Origin: Podocnemis expansa
Lineage: Eukaryota; Chordata; Testudines; Podocnemididae
DNA: 64,000 bases
Assembly: GCA_007922195.1 (NCBI GenBank)
Contig: ML681963.1
Span: 53,908,590-53,972,589 of the forward strand
Direction: 5' to 3'
Position numbers and translations under genes: made by a program. A model generated the notes under the pieces. That model was not told where the DNA came from, ran no database searches, and saw only the letters and a program-made list of their open reading frames with translations. Shown piece after piece: positions 42,046 through 53,512 of this stretch (position 1 is its first letter; each line of letters opens with the position of its first letter).

Positions 42046-42359
42046 TCACCCTCAGAGGCTACACATCATTTTCCTTTCATCTGAGGTCATGGACGGAAAC
42101 TATTGTGGAAGGCATCATCTTTCACTGACTCACTCCAACTTGCCTTTCTTCTCTTTTGCAAGTATGTGATCTAGTTTTGGTTTTTTGGGTGTGTGTTAAT
42201 ATTTCTCTATGTAACTTCCCCTTTGCTCCCTACAAATGCCCTATCCAGCTGTTTCCACACAATCATAAAGGTCAGCAGCAACTTGGTATCTTCTTGAGTG
42301 AATTCCAGAAGCCATGCCAAGCCTCTAAGAAGCATAGGCTGTGCAGTATCTGGCCTATA

Positions 42360-43307
42360 GGTAACCCTTCTGCCAGGGCGAGATGGCAGAGCAAGGGTTG
42401 CGTTCTGTATCTAGGGGTTTCCAAACAATGTTACAACACCAACTGGCTCAAGCCCCAACCCACTTTCCTGGGAAATCATGCACTATTCCTTGAGCATCCT
42501 CAAGGGGTAATGCTTCCCCACTTGCAAGCATGGGTCCAAGTGTAGTACATAGGACTTTTAATGGTAGCATAAAAGAATGCATAGACATAATATCAAAACC
42601 AGCACTGGCTTGGAGAATCAGTTCAGGACAAGACACCCACAAAACCCACTGCAGCATTCACTCCACCACAGTGTGTGTAGAGAGTGTCCCTCACACCCAC
42701 TGTCCACTGGCACCACCTGCTGGCCACTCACACCATCCACTATCTCCACCCATTGGGCACTCTTCGGTGATTTCAGCTCTTAGCGAGGGTCTCAGCTATC
42801 AGTGATTTCAGCTCCTGTCTTCAGGACATCACAGACAGCTCCTCTAATCAAAATAACAAAGATCACTCATAAGGAGTCATGAACATTATCTTTTAAACAT
42901 GGGGAAGGGCAAGCTGCTGCCTCAAGCACAGCTCTTTATCAGAGCTAATGATATCCTCACCCCTTTCTCTCTATTCACAAGGCTGAAACACAGAGTTGCT
43001 CGCTCTTTCAAGTTCTTTGTTGCTGATGGTGACTTTTCCACCAAATAGGCTAAACAGAGTTTATACAATCAAAGGTTAACATATTATGAAAAGACAATAT
43101 TTCATTTTCCTACTCAGTTAAAATAAAGGTATTGACAGATTTGTGATCAAATCAGTCCATATACAGTTTATCACCATGCCCTTCGTCTACATAGTTAGAT
43201 TATGCTAACGGCTAATTGTATTCATGTAAATATAAAGCTCATGCAGATCAGTTGCCCCTCTTTGGCTGTTAAGCACAAAAGTGCCCAGCCTCTAGATACA
43301 CCTTACA
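42360..43307 (+). repeat. LTR-like unit, copy B
   Basis: It begins GGTAACCCTTCTGCCAGG and ends ACACCTTACA. The flanks TATA and TATC are a 4-bp duplication with one mismatch. At about 948 bp it is the cleanest copy, with no inserted element. It serves as the empty-site reference for copy C (50,672-54,921). The LTR class is unresolved. No coding sequence is present. Confidence 0.55.
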
Positions 43308-43309
43308 TA

Positions 43310-43780
43310 TCTCATTCATTAAATCTACTTGATCTGATTTTTTGAGTGTCACTGACAGGCTGGCAGTAGAGGTTGCCCTCTCTTACCTACACCTATTGTC
43401 CCAGGCAATTTTCTGTAGCCCATTTACTATCACCATGTTGCTTTTACAGTGTGGAACATGGGGCAGGGGGCAATAAGATATCAGGTCTGCAGATTAGCAA
43501 AAGGTAGCGTTTCTGTTGTCGAGCTGTAGGAATGGTTTGAAAAATCTTAAGTACTCTGTGAGCCCCCATGACTATAGTAGATTGAACATCTTACTAATGT
43601 AGTGTAGTTATCCTCATAACCCTGCTGTGAAGGATGGGAAGTGCTATTATTCCTGCATTACAGAGGGGGAATGCACACTGAAGCTAACAACTTGTTTAAA
43701 AACAATTTGCACCACTTTAACTAGAGCAGCATAGTTAAAGCCCCATGATCCTCCTTGTGTGGTCAGTTATGCCACTATAG
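43310..43780. other. Unassigned DNA with a MIR-like fragment
   Basis: At 43,595-43,690 the words CCTCATAACCCTGCTGTGAAGG and CCTGCATTACAGAGGGGG resemble the MIR/L3 core. No gene is seen. Confidence 0.4.
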
Positions 43781-43784
43781 CTGG

Positions 43785-44494
43785 GAGTCTTAAATTAGAT
43801 ATTGGTAAAAGCTTTCTAAATCTAAAGATAAATAAGCTCTGGAATAGGCTTCCATGGGAAGTGGTTGAATCCCCATTACCAGAGGTTTTTAAGAACAGGT
43901 TGGACAAACACCTGCCAACAGTAGTGTATATTTACTTGATGCTGCCTCATGGCAGGGGTTAGCAGGGGCTAAAGTATAATTTGGGGGGCCCTGGAACTCT
44001 CCTAATCAGGTAGGCCCCCTTCCCGCACAGGTGGGCCCCTGCAACCCAGCTCCTGCCCCCCACACGCCAGCGCCCCATCCCAGCTCCCCCAATAGTCACC
44101 CCCCACATCAACCCCCTGCCCCTAATACCAACCCCCTTCCCCTAATATCTATTCATCTGTTGCCAATATCCCCACACTGCTCACACACTGCTCTGCACTC
44201 CCCTGCCTGCCAGAACACGGCTGAACACCGTTCCGGGACTTTCTATTTTTGGGGGTTCAGCTTTTGGGGCACCTAAAAATATAAAATGAAACCAGAACAC
44301 TGCATTCCAGGGCCTGCTATTTTAAATGGTGTGTTCTGGCTCCATTTTCTGTTTTTAGGGGCCCTAGAACACAGAACCACTAAAAATAGTGGGCCCTGGA
44401 ATAGTGTTCCAGGCCATTCCAGGGTACTTTAACCCCTCGGGGTTAGATGTGAAAACCTCTCAAGGTCTTTATCAGCCCCATGCTTCTATGATTC
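43785..44494 (+). mobile_element. CR1 3' end interrupted by a hAT
   Basis: Left part: TTAGATATTGGTAAAAGC ... GAGGTTTTTAAGAACAGGTT and GGACAAACACCTG, the usual CR1 3' untranslated text. Right part: GGGGTTAGATGTGAAAACC through CTTCTATGATTCTG, the CR1 end. A hAT at 43,963-44,438 separates them. Confidence 0.8.
43963..44438. mobile_element. hAT-type element, CAGGGGCTAAAG family
   Basis: It begins CAGGGGCTAAAGTATAATTT and ends GGTACTTTAACCCCTC, with a perfect 8-bp duplication GGGGTTAG. The internal halves (CCAGAACACTGCATTCCAGG and similar) partly mirror each other. It is the same family as 54,127-54,831. No transposase is seen. Confidence 0.9.
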
Positions 44495-44679
44495 TGTTCA
44501 TACATGCGAAAGGAAATAAGCTTTACAGCTATCATATTAGACCAGTGCCTTAACTCCTAGTGCAGATGCAGCCATGTAACCTCTTCAATAAATTCTCTTC
44601 CCCACCCCCAAGCAGTTACACTGGTAAGAAATTTATATATGCAGCAGGCCTCAGGGATGTGCAAATAGTGTTGTGGCTA

Positions 44680-44775
44680 GCACCTCTGCTTAATATACAG
44701 CAGGTTCAAGCCCCAGGGGGTTGGACTTGATGATCTCATGAGGTCCCTTCCAACCCTATGATTTGATTGACTGAC
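44680..44775 (+). mobile_element. tRNA-derived SINE with CR1-like tail
   Basis: The head (GTTGTGGCTAGCACCTCTGC) holds the B-box GGTTCAAGCCCC. The tail GATGATCTCATGAGGTCCC, then CAACCCTATGATTTG, matches the CR1 3' end. It is the same family as the copy at 30,170. Confidence 0.8.
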
Positions 44776-44779
44776 TAGC

Positions 44780-45495
44780 CCAAAATCAGGCATCCCATGG
44801 CAGAGATAGGAGTTAAAGACTCCCAACCTAGAACCTAATCCCTGGGATCATCTCTCCTTTCTTTCTGTCCCTAAAGCTTTAAAGCAGCCAGGAAGAGAGT
44901 AGGTTGGTAATTGCCCATAACTATCATCACTCATATACAACAGGTACTTGCTTCAGTTCATATTGCAAATAACTCAGCTCACAGCTGGTTTAGGAACATG
45001 GGGAGAGTGTTGAGCTACGTAGATTTTCTGGAGACTCCTTCCCAGGCGGTGTATCATGTGCAGTAGAAAGGTAGCAGGTGTTCTTCCTAATTGCTTTCCT
45101 GTGTTCACACTCACAGATGCAACACTACCCACTTGAGTAGGACCTGAGGGCCCCCTCTTCCTTTGAAGCGATTTCAGTCTACTCGTAGCTGACAGAACTC
45201 CTTATAGGTCACTCACTCAAGGGCATTTTCTTTCTACTCATGCCGTAGAGCAGAACTAGATCCATTAGAGTTACAAGGAAAGTACAGGCTATAGAAACAA
45301 ACCCCGTTTTTGCAGCAAGTTGCAGGTTGCTGCCTTGATTTGCAATGCACTGGCAGCAATTTCAAATCATCCCATGCTAATCCACATAAATTCTGTTAAT
45401 CGCGGATTTAATCTTTTAAGCATGCAGTAATTAAATTACATGCCAGTCAGTTACAGCCACATTAACATGATGTGTGAGGTTCACTTTCCCTGCAG
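44780..45495. other. Unassigned DNA, no gene seen
   Basis: No gene or repeat recognised. Confidence 0.45.
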
Positions 45496-45499
45496 TTAA

Positions 45500-46115
45500 G
45501 GAGCAGTGAAAAGGGAAGCAGAATAGCTTTGTGGCTAATGCATTGAGCTGCATGATGGGAAGATCTGGGGTTTATTTCCTGCTTCAGCACTAACCCTGTG
45601 TGACCTTGGATTCAATCATTTTCTCATTTGAGCCACAGTTTCCCTCAGGGCCATAACTAAAAGTTTTGGTGCCTGGGGCAAGGAGCCCCAGATGCATCAC
45701 CCCCAGCCCCAAGTCAGTCTGGGGCCCAATCCATCCCCACCCATCACCGCCAGAAGGCTGCAGGGATCCAGATCCATCCCCAGCCCCCACCAGGGGCTCC
45801 CTTACCTGTCTGCAGTGCTAGCGCAGTCCCCAGGCCCAAAGCTGCACTGGCTGTGGTGTGCTCCAGGGGCAGAGTGAGAAATTTTAAACTCCCACAGCCC
45901 CAGCCCCAGCCTGGCACCCAGAGAGGAATGTGCCTTTGAGGCCAGGTAGGGGCTGTAGCTGCAGCTACCAGTCAAGCAGCAGGGCCCCCTCTAGAATTCA
46001 GAGCCTGGGGCTTTACCCTGCTCACCCCGCTTTAGTTACGCCCTGGTTTCCCTTTGGTAATAGTGGAAGCAACAGTGATGCCTCCTTTTGTAAAGTGCTG
46101 TGAGGTGTGGCTGGA
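45500..46115 (+). repeat. MIR SINE interrupted by a hAT
   Basis: Left part: AGAATAGCTTTGTGGCTAATG, then CTGTGTGACCTTGGATTC and GAGCCACAGTTTCCCT. Right part: GGTAATAGTGGAAGCAAC, then TTTTGTAAAGTGCTGTGAG. Together they follow a MIR from the tRNA-like head to the 3' part. The hAT at 45,646 lies within its TTTCCT segment. Confidence 0.75.
45646..46045. mobile_element. hAT-type element inside the MIR
   Basis: It begins CAGGGCCATAACTAAAAG and ends TTTAGTTACGCCCTG, with a perfect 8-bp duplication GTTTCCCT at 45,638-45,645 and 46,046-46,053. It is GC-rich inside. No transposase is seen. Confidence 0.92.
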
Positions 46116-46119
46116 GTGT

Positions 46120-48160
46120 GGTGTTGGTCACAGCAACTAACTGGAACAGACTGGAGAGTCAGCAGAAGGCAAGCACCTAATCCAAAGTCAATGGGAGTCT
46201 TTCAACTGACTCAGGGGACTTCTGGATCAGGCTGCTAGTGGGCAGTTACAAAGTAGCCAATGGATGCTAGCTGTTGTTGTCCCAACAGAGAGACAGAGGA
46301 TTCAATAGGCCATGGGGCCTGAACTTTGATAGCCTTTAACCCAGTGGCTAGGGCATTCAGCTTACATAGGGGAGACCCTAGTTCTAGCACCCCTCTACCT
46401 GATGAGGAGTCATTCTCACACTTCTAAACCTCTGACTGCTAGATCCTGGGACTGGATGAAGAGGGATGGATCACTTGATGACTGTCCTGTTCTGTTCATT
46501 CCTTCTGAAGCACTTGGCACTGGCCACTGTTGGAAAATAAGCACCTGGGTTAGATGCACCATTCTTCGGATCCACCATGGCTGTTTATGTTCCCTCACCC
46601 CTATTGGCTTGTTTCCAAGTGATGGGTGAGGTACTGGAGCACTGCGTGGGTCAGGCCTGCCCAGCCTCGCCCTGCAGTGCCTACCATGTGGGTGTGACAT
46701 CAGTCTACAGGTCTGATACTTTCACAGAATTCACCCTAAATTCAAAAATCTCCCAAGTGACCTGTTTCTTGCAGGGGTCAAACCCAGTTATGTGAGGTTT
46801 TAGACCTTGGAAACCACCAGAGAGGCTTGGCACAAGTGTTTTGACGCTATCTGAATTTTTGTCCATCTAAATCAATTTTTGCTGACTCCCACTAGGGGAG
46901 CTGTGCTTGCAAAGAGAGCCATTGTCTGATTAAACACCCGCATGCTGCTTGCAACTGGGAAGCGAGCAGAGAGGAAAGAGGGAGAAGGAAGCCCTTTGAG
47001 AAGAGAGGTCAGTGGGGATTACTGTTGGAACAAATATTTAGTCTGTCACCAGAGACATCATCTTATCCCAGGGGACATTCTTCCTTCTCCCAGACTGCGG
47101 CCTGGACTCTGGATAACAGCAGGCAGAAAATGTAAGGGAGCTCTCTTTAGCCGATTAGAATCATCACACTGTAGCTGTGCACCCTGTGACTTGGGCCTCC
47201 TGCAATAACCTTCTGAATGTGCCAAAATCAGGGCAAGCGGCAAAACTAAGGGCCAAACCCCCAAACCACTGATCGGTGGTACTTAAACCAGTCTCCCAGT
47301 CAGGAACAAAAACATGCTTCTGATTAACCACTCTGGTCATCGCCAAGCATAACAAAATAGAAACAGCTCCCTTTATTGCACGTCAGCACCCCTGATTCTC
47401 AGCTGGTCACTGGGTCTCTTAAAGAAATAGGTTCTCCTGACCCCAAAGGGTCAGCCACATCACTCAGAACAATATAGGCTTGGATCTTACGCAAAATACC
47501 ATGCTGCCAGCCAATCCTCTAGTAACTACAACTAAAGTTTTAATATAAAAAGAAAACAAACAAAATATGAGAGATGTTAAAGTGTCAGTGTGAATCACAT
47601 ACATACAAATGATTTAGAGTTCATAGGAAGCAAGTCTTTGAAGCATGTGTAGTTTGCAGGTTAGTCCAATTCCTCTGGTATACACCTAGCACCTGAGTGA
47701 GTCTTAGTCCTTTGTTCAGTCCCAGAAGAATAGTTCCAGAGGTGGGTGTTGGTTGCAGACTGACCGAAGACAAAATGGAGATGGGGCCACTGCCTTTTAT
47801 CACCTCTGCTTTCCCCATGCTCTCAGAATCTTTGCCAAATCAAAATGGAGTTGAATCACATGGTCAGTCTGGGTGATTCATCAAACAGGTTTCTTCCTAG
47901 GCCCACCATAGCTGGGAGTTCCTTTAATGGGCCATTAAGAGGACAATGGTTTTGCAGACAGCCAGTCTGGGATTGCCTTACAATCAAATAACTTGGAACA
48001 TAAATAGACCAAACATAAACCTAATTTCTAATACAGATTTGACACCTGTTTATAAACCATATAATCATTCCTAGTAGATTACGACCTTCTTTTGGTACCA
48101 AACATGGCACTTCATATATGGATTATTCCAAACATGACATATTAATATGAAAGATAATCA
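46120..48160. other. Unassigned DNA, one repeat-like region
   Basis: At 47,350-47,830 words such as CCCCAAAGGGTCAGCCACAT and CATGCTGCCAGCCAATCC look like an LTR-related turtle repeat. I cannot find ends, so the call is weak. Elsewhere nothing is recognised, including in the 88-codon frame at 46,942. Confidence 0.4.
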
Positions 48161-48164
48161 TAAA

Positions 48165-49115
48165 GGGTGCGTTCACACAACATTCTTATTTCAAAACAAC
48201 GAGGTTGTTTCGAAATAAGAATAGCCATGGCCACACAACATACGGCCATTTCGAAACAAGGAAACCCCTTGTTTCGAAATGCGAGCCGTACTTTCAAAAT
48301 AGGTTAAACCTCATTTCCTGTCGAAACAAGGTTGTTTCAAAACCAGTGGTTTCGAAACAACCCTGTGCGGACATGTTATTTCGAAACAATTGTTGTTTCG
48401 AAATAACTATGGACCTTCCTCCCTCAGCACCCTGGCCAGGGTGATGAGGAGGATCCTGGCGCCCCCTTCTCCAGCCGTGGGGCTTTTCCCCAGCCCCACG
48501 GCAGGGAGCCCAGCACCCCCTTCTCCCACCATGGGGCTTGTCCCTAGCCCCTCAGCAGGGAGCCCGTCGTCCCATTATCCCCACCCACGAGGCCCCGCGG
48601 CTGGGGAGAAGGGGGCGTCGGGCTGCCTGCCGCGGGGCTGGGGAAAAGCCCCATGGCTGGGGAAAGCCGCGCAAGACCCCTGCCAGCTGGGGAAGCCCCT
48701 AGCCCCCAGGGGCTGGCTGGAGCTGCTGCAGGTGCTCCCACAAGCCCGCCTGGGCTAGGGGTACCTCTAGCAGGCAGGGGTCTAGCAGCTGCTGCCCAGG
48801 GCTGGGGGATCCCTGCCCTTCAGGGTTTTTTCCCCTGCCTGGCTCTGCAGGTGAGAGCCAGGCAGGGGATTCAGTGGCAACATGGCCCACAGGGGGGCCA
48901 TGTTGCCACACCTCCCGTGGTGCCCTGCCCCAGAACTGAAGTAGCACGCCCACAGTGTGGACATGCTATTTCGATTCCCGCTTTTTGCTTATTTCTCGGA
49001 CAGTGTTTTTTTATTTCGAAATAACTTGTTTCGAAATAACATGTTACTGTATTTCGAAACAAGTTATTTTGAAAGGGCTTGTTGCGAAACAAGCCCTGTG
49101 TGTGTGAACATAGCC
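48165..49115. mobile_element. TTTCGAAA-family TIR element with large GC-rich cargo
   Basis: The ends are GGGTGCGTTCACACAAC and GTGTGTGAACATAGCC, with a perfect AAA duplication. The arms (48,165-48,415 and 48,960-49,115) carry TTTCGAAA palindromes. The middle 545 bp is GC-rich and contains inverted CCCCAGCCCC and GGGGCTGGGG blocks. The 122-123-codon frames in it overlap on both strands and are composition artefacts. Confidence 0.85.
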
Positions 49116-49189
49116 AAACAGTCCCCTAGAACCAGACAATGTCACACACCCATCCTTCTTCAATAGCATCCACCTGTTGCTCACCCCTT

Positions 49190-49275
49190 GGCAGTGAACT
49201 CTTCAGGGCAGAGACCATCTATGCTTTGTGAAGCACCTAGCACAGTGTAGCTGGGGCATCTGTGTGATACTACAA
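49190..49275 (+). repeat. Ancient L2/CR1-like 3' end fragment
   Basis: GAACTCTTCAGGGCAGAGACC, then AAGCACCTAGCACAGTG and a GGGGCATCTGTGTGATAC stretch. The order is as at 4,080 and 27,990. Confidence 0.5.
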
Positions 49276-49279
49276 TATA

Positions 49280-50665
49280 ATGCAGATTTCCCAGCACAGC
49301 CCTAGGGAATTTGGGTAAATTCCCTCTCCCAAAATCAAATGGAACAGAAATAGTTGTTAGGCAAGAGCCTTTGTCTTTAGTCCATCATGCATAGGGCATA
49401 AATACTTTCTAGCCCCCTCTTTGCAGTTTCTTTGCGTTTTCACAACAATTTCTGCACTACCACGAACCATCCCATTTTGTTCGTTCTTTCTAAAGCAGAG
49501 CTAGTAAAGTCCTTGGGAATAATAGATAATCATGGCAAATTAGAATGTTATGAAACATTAAGTCTGTTCATAAATTCTGGAGGAGCCACATGATAGCCTC
49601 AGCCAGTCTGCTTGGTGCTGAATGCAATGTCTTCTGCTGGCAGAGTGAAAGGTTTAATCATGCTAGGGTTAAATGACACCCAATGGTGGACTCAGAGAAC
49701 ATGCTGTTCTTTACCAACTTTCAATGCAATCTCTGCATTCCATAGAGCATGAGGTCACAGAAATCCAGGTGATCCCCCCAAATGTGTTGTCCAGTACCTG
49801 GTGTTAGGCAAAGGCAAAGATGGATGCCATCTTTCAAACATCATGTCTCAATCACTTTTTTTTTATATTGTAAGAGCAACCAGAGCCCTTAACCAAGATC
49901 AGGACCCTGCTGTACTAGGAGGTCCACAATTGCTTAGTGTGACACAATCCTGAAGAGCTCACAGTCTGAAGGTTCTTACAGCATAGCTCTCTGTTCTCCC
50001 AGAATGGCTGGACTCCAGAGGGTTTCAGGCCACTAAAGCAGTTGAGTTAGCAGCTTGGATCTTTCCGCTCAGAGAAAGGCATTTTGTCTTAGACCAAGAA
50101 GTTCTAGCTTCAACTCCCCATATCCAAGAATCCTTTCCCCGCAGTGTGTTCCCATAGAAAAAGAAGGGATGGATTGGGCAATAGCATTGAGGGGTAAAGT
50201 AACAGCCCTGAATCTGTGTTAGCTGAGATCTGATGATTTCACAAACACTAGAGTTGGGGAAAAGGTTGTTTTGCCCAAGATCCTCTAGCAGAGTGGTCTC
50301 CAGCTCCCAATCCAGTTCCTTGTCCACCAGGCTAATGTTTCTCAGTAGGTGCATTTCAGAATGCTTGGAGGTGAAAATTTTCATTCTAGTCTAAAACAAA
50401 AGCCCCATGTCCCACATAACTTCCTGCTTCAAGGTCAAATGTTACCTGTCAGGCTTACTGCTACATACCCAGATGCTACATAACTTGTCATTGTTATCAA
50501 TACACTCTTGTATAATAAATGTGGGCGAGGGGGGGGTCACAAAAAAGATGGTCTCATAAGAGTTCTTCACTTGAAAAAGCTAAGGGAAATTGCTTTCCCA
50601 AGAAAGTACAGAAAAGGAAAATGTAAATGGAATTCTAGATGCCACTTTCATGTGTGATGTCGTTT
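49280..50665. other. Unassigned DNA, no gene seen
   Basis: The 119-codon minus-strand frame at 50,025-50,384 has no motif that I recognise. I do not call it. Confidence 0.45.
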
Positions 50666-51350
50666 TGCCTATGTAACCCTTCTGCCAGGCCGAGAGGGCA
50701 AAGCAAGGGCTGGGTTCTGTATCTAGGGGTTTTCAAACAACTTTACAACACCAAACAGTTCAAGTCCACGCCCAGTCTCCTGGGAAATTATGCACTATTC
50801 TCTGGGCACCCTCGAGGGGTAATGCTTCCTTGCTGGCAAGCACAAGTCTGAGTTTAGTAGATAAAGATTTTAAAGGTAGCATAAAAGAACATATAAACGC
50901 ATTATCAAAACTAACACCCTCTCCAACCCGGCACCGTCAAACCTGGTACCAGGCCCAAGTTCTACGGCTCTGCCCATCGCTCCTCTGAGGAACTCTCAGT
51001 ACCGGACTCCTGGTTGTCAGGGGGAGGTCATCCAGATCGTCCTCAGAAGACCCCTTTCTTCCCCCTCAGGAGGAATGCCCGAGAAAGCAGGCCCAAAAAA
51101 GTTCTATCTCACCGGGCTCAAGGGGAAGGCAGCCATCAGGGGAGGCACCTGCTCCCCTCATGACGCCTATGGCACCATCAAGGTCTCTGCACAACGAGTG
51201 GACCCTCAACTGGCTGAACGTGACAGCAGACGATACCTCTTTCTGCTACACCCGCTCGCTGGCACCGGAGTCCTCGGATTTCTCTGACAATGAGCCAGAC
51301 CCTGATTCTACCCAACAAAGCAGATCAAGGGCCCCATCATCTTCGTCTGG

Positions 51351-52055
51351 AACCCCAAGGACAGTCTCCTCCACATAAACGTGAAGGAGCTCAGGGCCAT
51401 CAGACTGGCCTGCATGACCTTCCTAGACCAGATGCAAGGCAGGGTGGTCAAAATCCTTTCAGACAACACAACGGCTGTGTTCTACATGAACCGTCAAGGG
51501 GGAGTCTGCTCCTTGGTGCTATGCGAGGAAGTGACCAAGCTTTGGCAACTAGCGATAGACCATCACTTCACACCAACTGCTGCCCATCTACCCGGGATGG
51601 ACAACGGCATAGCAGATTCACTCAGCAGGAAGCCACTGGCGAATCATGAGTGGTCCCTCCACAATGAGGTCTTCTCCCTGCTGACAATCAGATGGGGAAC
51701 CCCTCAGATCAACGTCTTTGCCACAGCTCAGAACCACAAATGCCCCCGGTTCTGCTTCCTCCAAGGTCAGGAGAAAGGTCTCTCAACAATGCCTTCCTCC
51801 ACAATTGGTTCGAAGCCCTAATGTATGCCTTCCCAGCCAATTCCCTTGATTCACCAGGTACACCTGAAGGCCCTTGCGGACGAGATACTCATCATCCTGA
51901 TAGCCCCGGACTGGCCCAGACAACACTGGTTCTCTCTCCTTCAAGACGTGTCAGTGAGGACCCTGCTCTGCCTCCCATGGTGGGCGGACCTTCTGACACA
52001 GGACTCGGGATGCCTTCGGCACCCAAACCTGGGCCTTCTGCACCTGACAGCCTGA
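51351..52055 (+). pseudogene. DIRS RNase H and C-terminal RT-RH region
   Basis: RNase H degrades RNA in the RNA:DNA hybrid during replication. The frame reads SLLHINVKELRAIRL (catalytic Glu region), KILSDNTTAVFYMNRQGG (SDN Asp box) and HLPGMDNGIADSLSR (the last Asp box). After DSLSR it runs through NEVFSLLTIRWG and INVFATAQNHKC, then shifts frame twice near 51,780-51,835. It goes on as EILIILIAPDWPRQHW to a stop at 52,055. The domain start is cut by the gag-RNase H deletion, so the first catalytic Asp is gone. Confidence 0.85.
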
Positions 52056-53101
52056 ATGCTTTCTGGCTCGGTGAGCAAGAGAGACGCTGCTCGGATAGGG
52101 TTAAAAAGGTCCTGATTGGTAGTAGAAAACCCTCCACCAGGTCCACCTACATGGCAAAATGGAATCACTTCTCCACTTGGTGCTGTGATAAAGACATAGA
52201 CCCTACCTCCGCACCAATTCAGGCAACCCTGGATTACCTTCTTGATCTAAGAGAGAAGTCCTATCTCTGTCCTCATTAAAAGTCTACTTGACAGCAATCT
52301 CGGCCTTTCACCAAAGAGTAGATGGGGCTCCACTCTTTTCACACCCCATCTGCCATAGATTCCTGAAAGGAGTGGAAAAACTTTTTCCCCACATCTGTAA
52401 ACCCACCTCACAGTGGGATTTGAATGTTGTGCTGCAGGCTCTGACAGAGCCGCCTTACGAGCCCTTGGACTCAGCCACCCTGCTCATGTTGTCCTGGAAG
52501 GTGGCTTTCCTGGTAGCTGTTACCTCGGCCAGAAGAGTCTCAGAGTTACGAGCCCTATCCTCTGAACCCCCATGTATGGTTTTCTTCCCAGACAAGGTGG
52601 TCCTGTGTCACCACCTCTTGTTCTTGCCCAAGGTTGCCACTCCCTTCCACATGAATCAAGAGATCTGCCTGCAGGTCTTCTATCCAGACCCTCCGGTGAC
52701 AGAAAACCAGAGACGGTGGCACAGCCTGGATGTGAGGAGAGCGCTCCTAATCTATATTGAACACATATGATCTTTCCACAAGGCCTCCCAACTGTTCGTG
52801 GAGGTCACGGAACGCATGAGAGGCCCCTGGTATCCTCTCAGTGCATCTCCAAATGGATTATGAACTTCATTAAAGACTGCTACGGAAGGTCAAACACGCC
52901 TGTCCCAGAGACTGTGGGAGTCCACTCTACCAGAGTTCAGGCATCTTCCACAGCCTTCCTCGCTAAGGTCCCGATCCAAGAGATCTGCAGGGCCATTACG
53001 TGGTCGTCGATACATACCTTCACGACGCACTACGCCATTGCCCGACAGGCTAGAGATGATGCCGCCATGGGCAGAGCTGTACTCAGTGTGGGTAGACTGT
53101 A
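51880..53101 (+). pseudogene. DIRS tyrosine recombinase
   Basis: DIRS elements insert their circular DNA with this enzyme instead of an integrase. The core-binding part reads GEQERRCSDRVKKV, then KPSTRSTYMAKWNHF and ATLDYLLDLREKS. The catalytic part reads LVAVTSARRVSELRAL (Arg I), GVHSTRVQASSTAF (the HxxR box with Arg II), then ICRAITWSSIHTFTTHYAI (the Tyr box). All catalytic residues I can check are kept. One frameshift near 52,262 and one TGA at about 52,768 (after IEHI) break it. It ends GRL-stop at 53,101. The N-terminal part overlaps RT-RH in another frame. Confidence 0.88.
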
Positions 53102-53472
53102 ACTCCTCCCACCATCCTTGGGTACGGCTAGCAGTCACCTGTAACTGAATGATGTGAGCAGCGCTCGAAGGAGAATGGTTGGTTACTCACCAGTAACCAT
53201 CCTTCTTTGAGATGGGCTGCTCACATACATTCAGGTCCCTCCCACTGTCCCCGCTAACGAAGTTGGCAAAGGTATATGGGACGGGGAGGGTCAGGGTCAC
53301 AGTCACCTATATAGCTGCGGTCGCAGTGTGGAAGGGGTGTTGGCCATGCGCCCTGACCTGACAGGCTAACGCTAAAGACTTTCCGAGCTACCGTGCGCTG
53401 CAGCACGTAGACACCTGTAACTGAATGTATGTTAGCAGCCCATCTCAAAGAAGGACGGTTACTGGTGAGTAA
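53102..53472 (+). repeat. DIRS 3' terminal region
   Basis: It contains GTAACTGAATGATGTGAGCAG, a palindrome-like GGTTACTCACCAGTAACC at about 53,180, GATGGGCTGCTCACATACATTC and near its end GAAGGACGGTTACTGGTGAG. The blocks at 53,150-53,230 and 53,415-53,470 are inverted copies of each other. The same set occurs at 55,918-56,270. Confidence 0.75.
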
Positions 53473-53512
53473 ACAAACATTGCTCACTCTTCCAGATTCT
53501 ATGTTTCTGATG

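Larger units (their letters stand above)
50920..53472 (+). mobile_element. DIRS retrotransposon lacking reverse transcriptase
   Basis: The left part (50,920-51,350) is gag-derived, for example SDFSDNEPDPDSTQ, which matches the gag of the copy at 60.3 kb. At about 51,350 it joins directly to RNase H, so the C-terminal gag and the whole RT are deleted. RNase H, tyrosine recombinase and the 3' terminal region follow. The 5' terminal repeat is missing. The 3' end contains GTTACTCACCAGTAACC and GATGGGCTGCTCACATAC. Confidence 0.85.

Noticed and set aside
50025..50384. A 119-codon minus-strand frame
   Set aside because: No motif or repeat match supports it, and frames of this length occur by chance in this window.
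51880..53101. Bacterial or phage integrase
   Set aside because: The recombinase boxes are of tyrosine type, but the linked gag, RT-like RNase H and split terminal repeats, along with the eukaryotic repeat context, identify a DIRS element.
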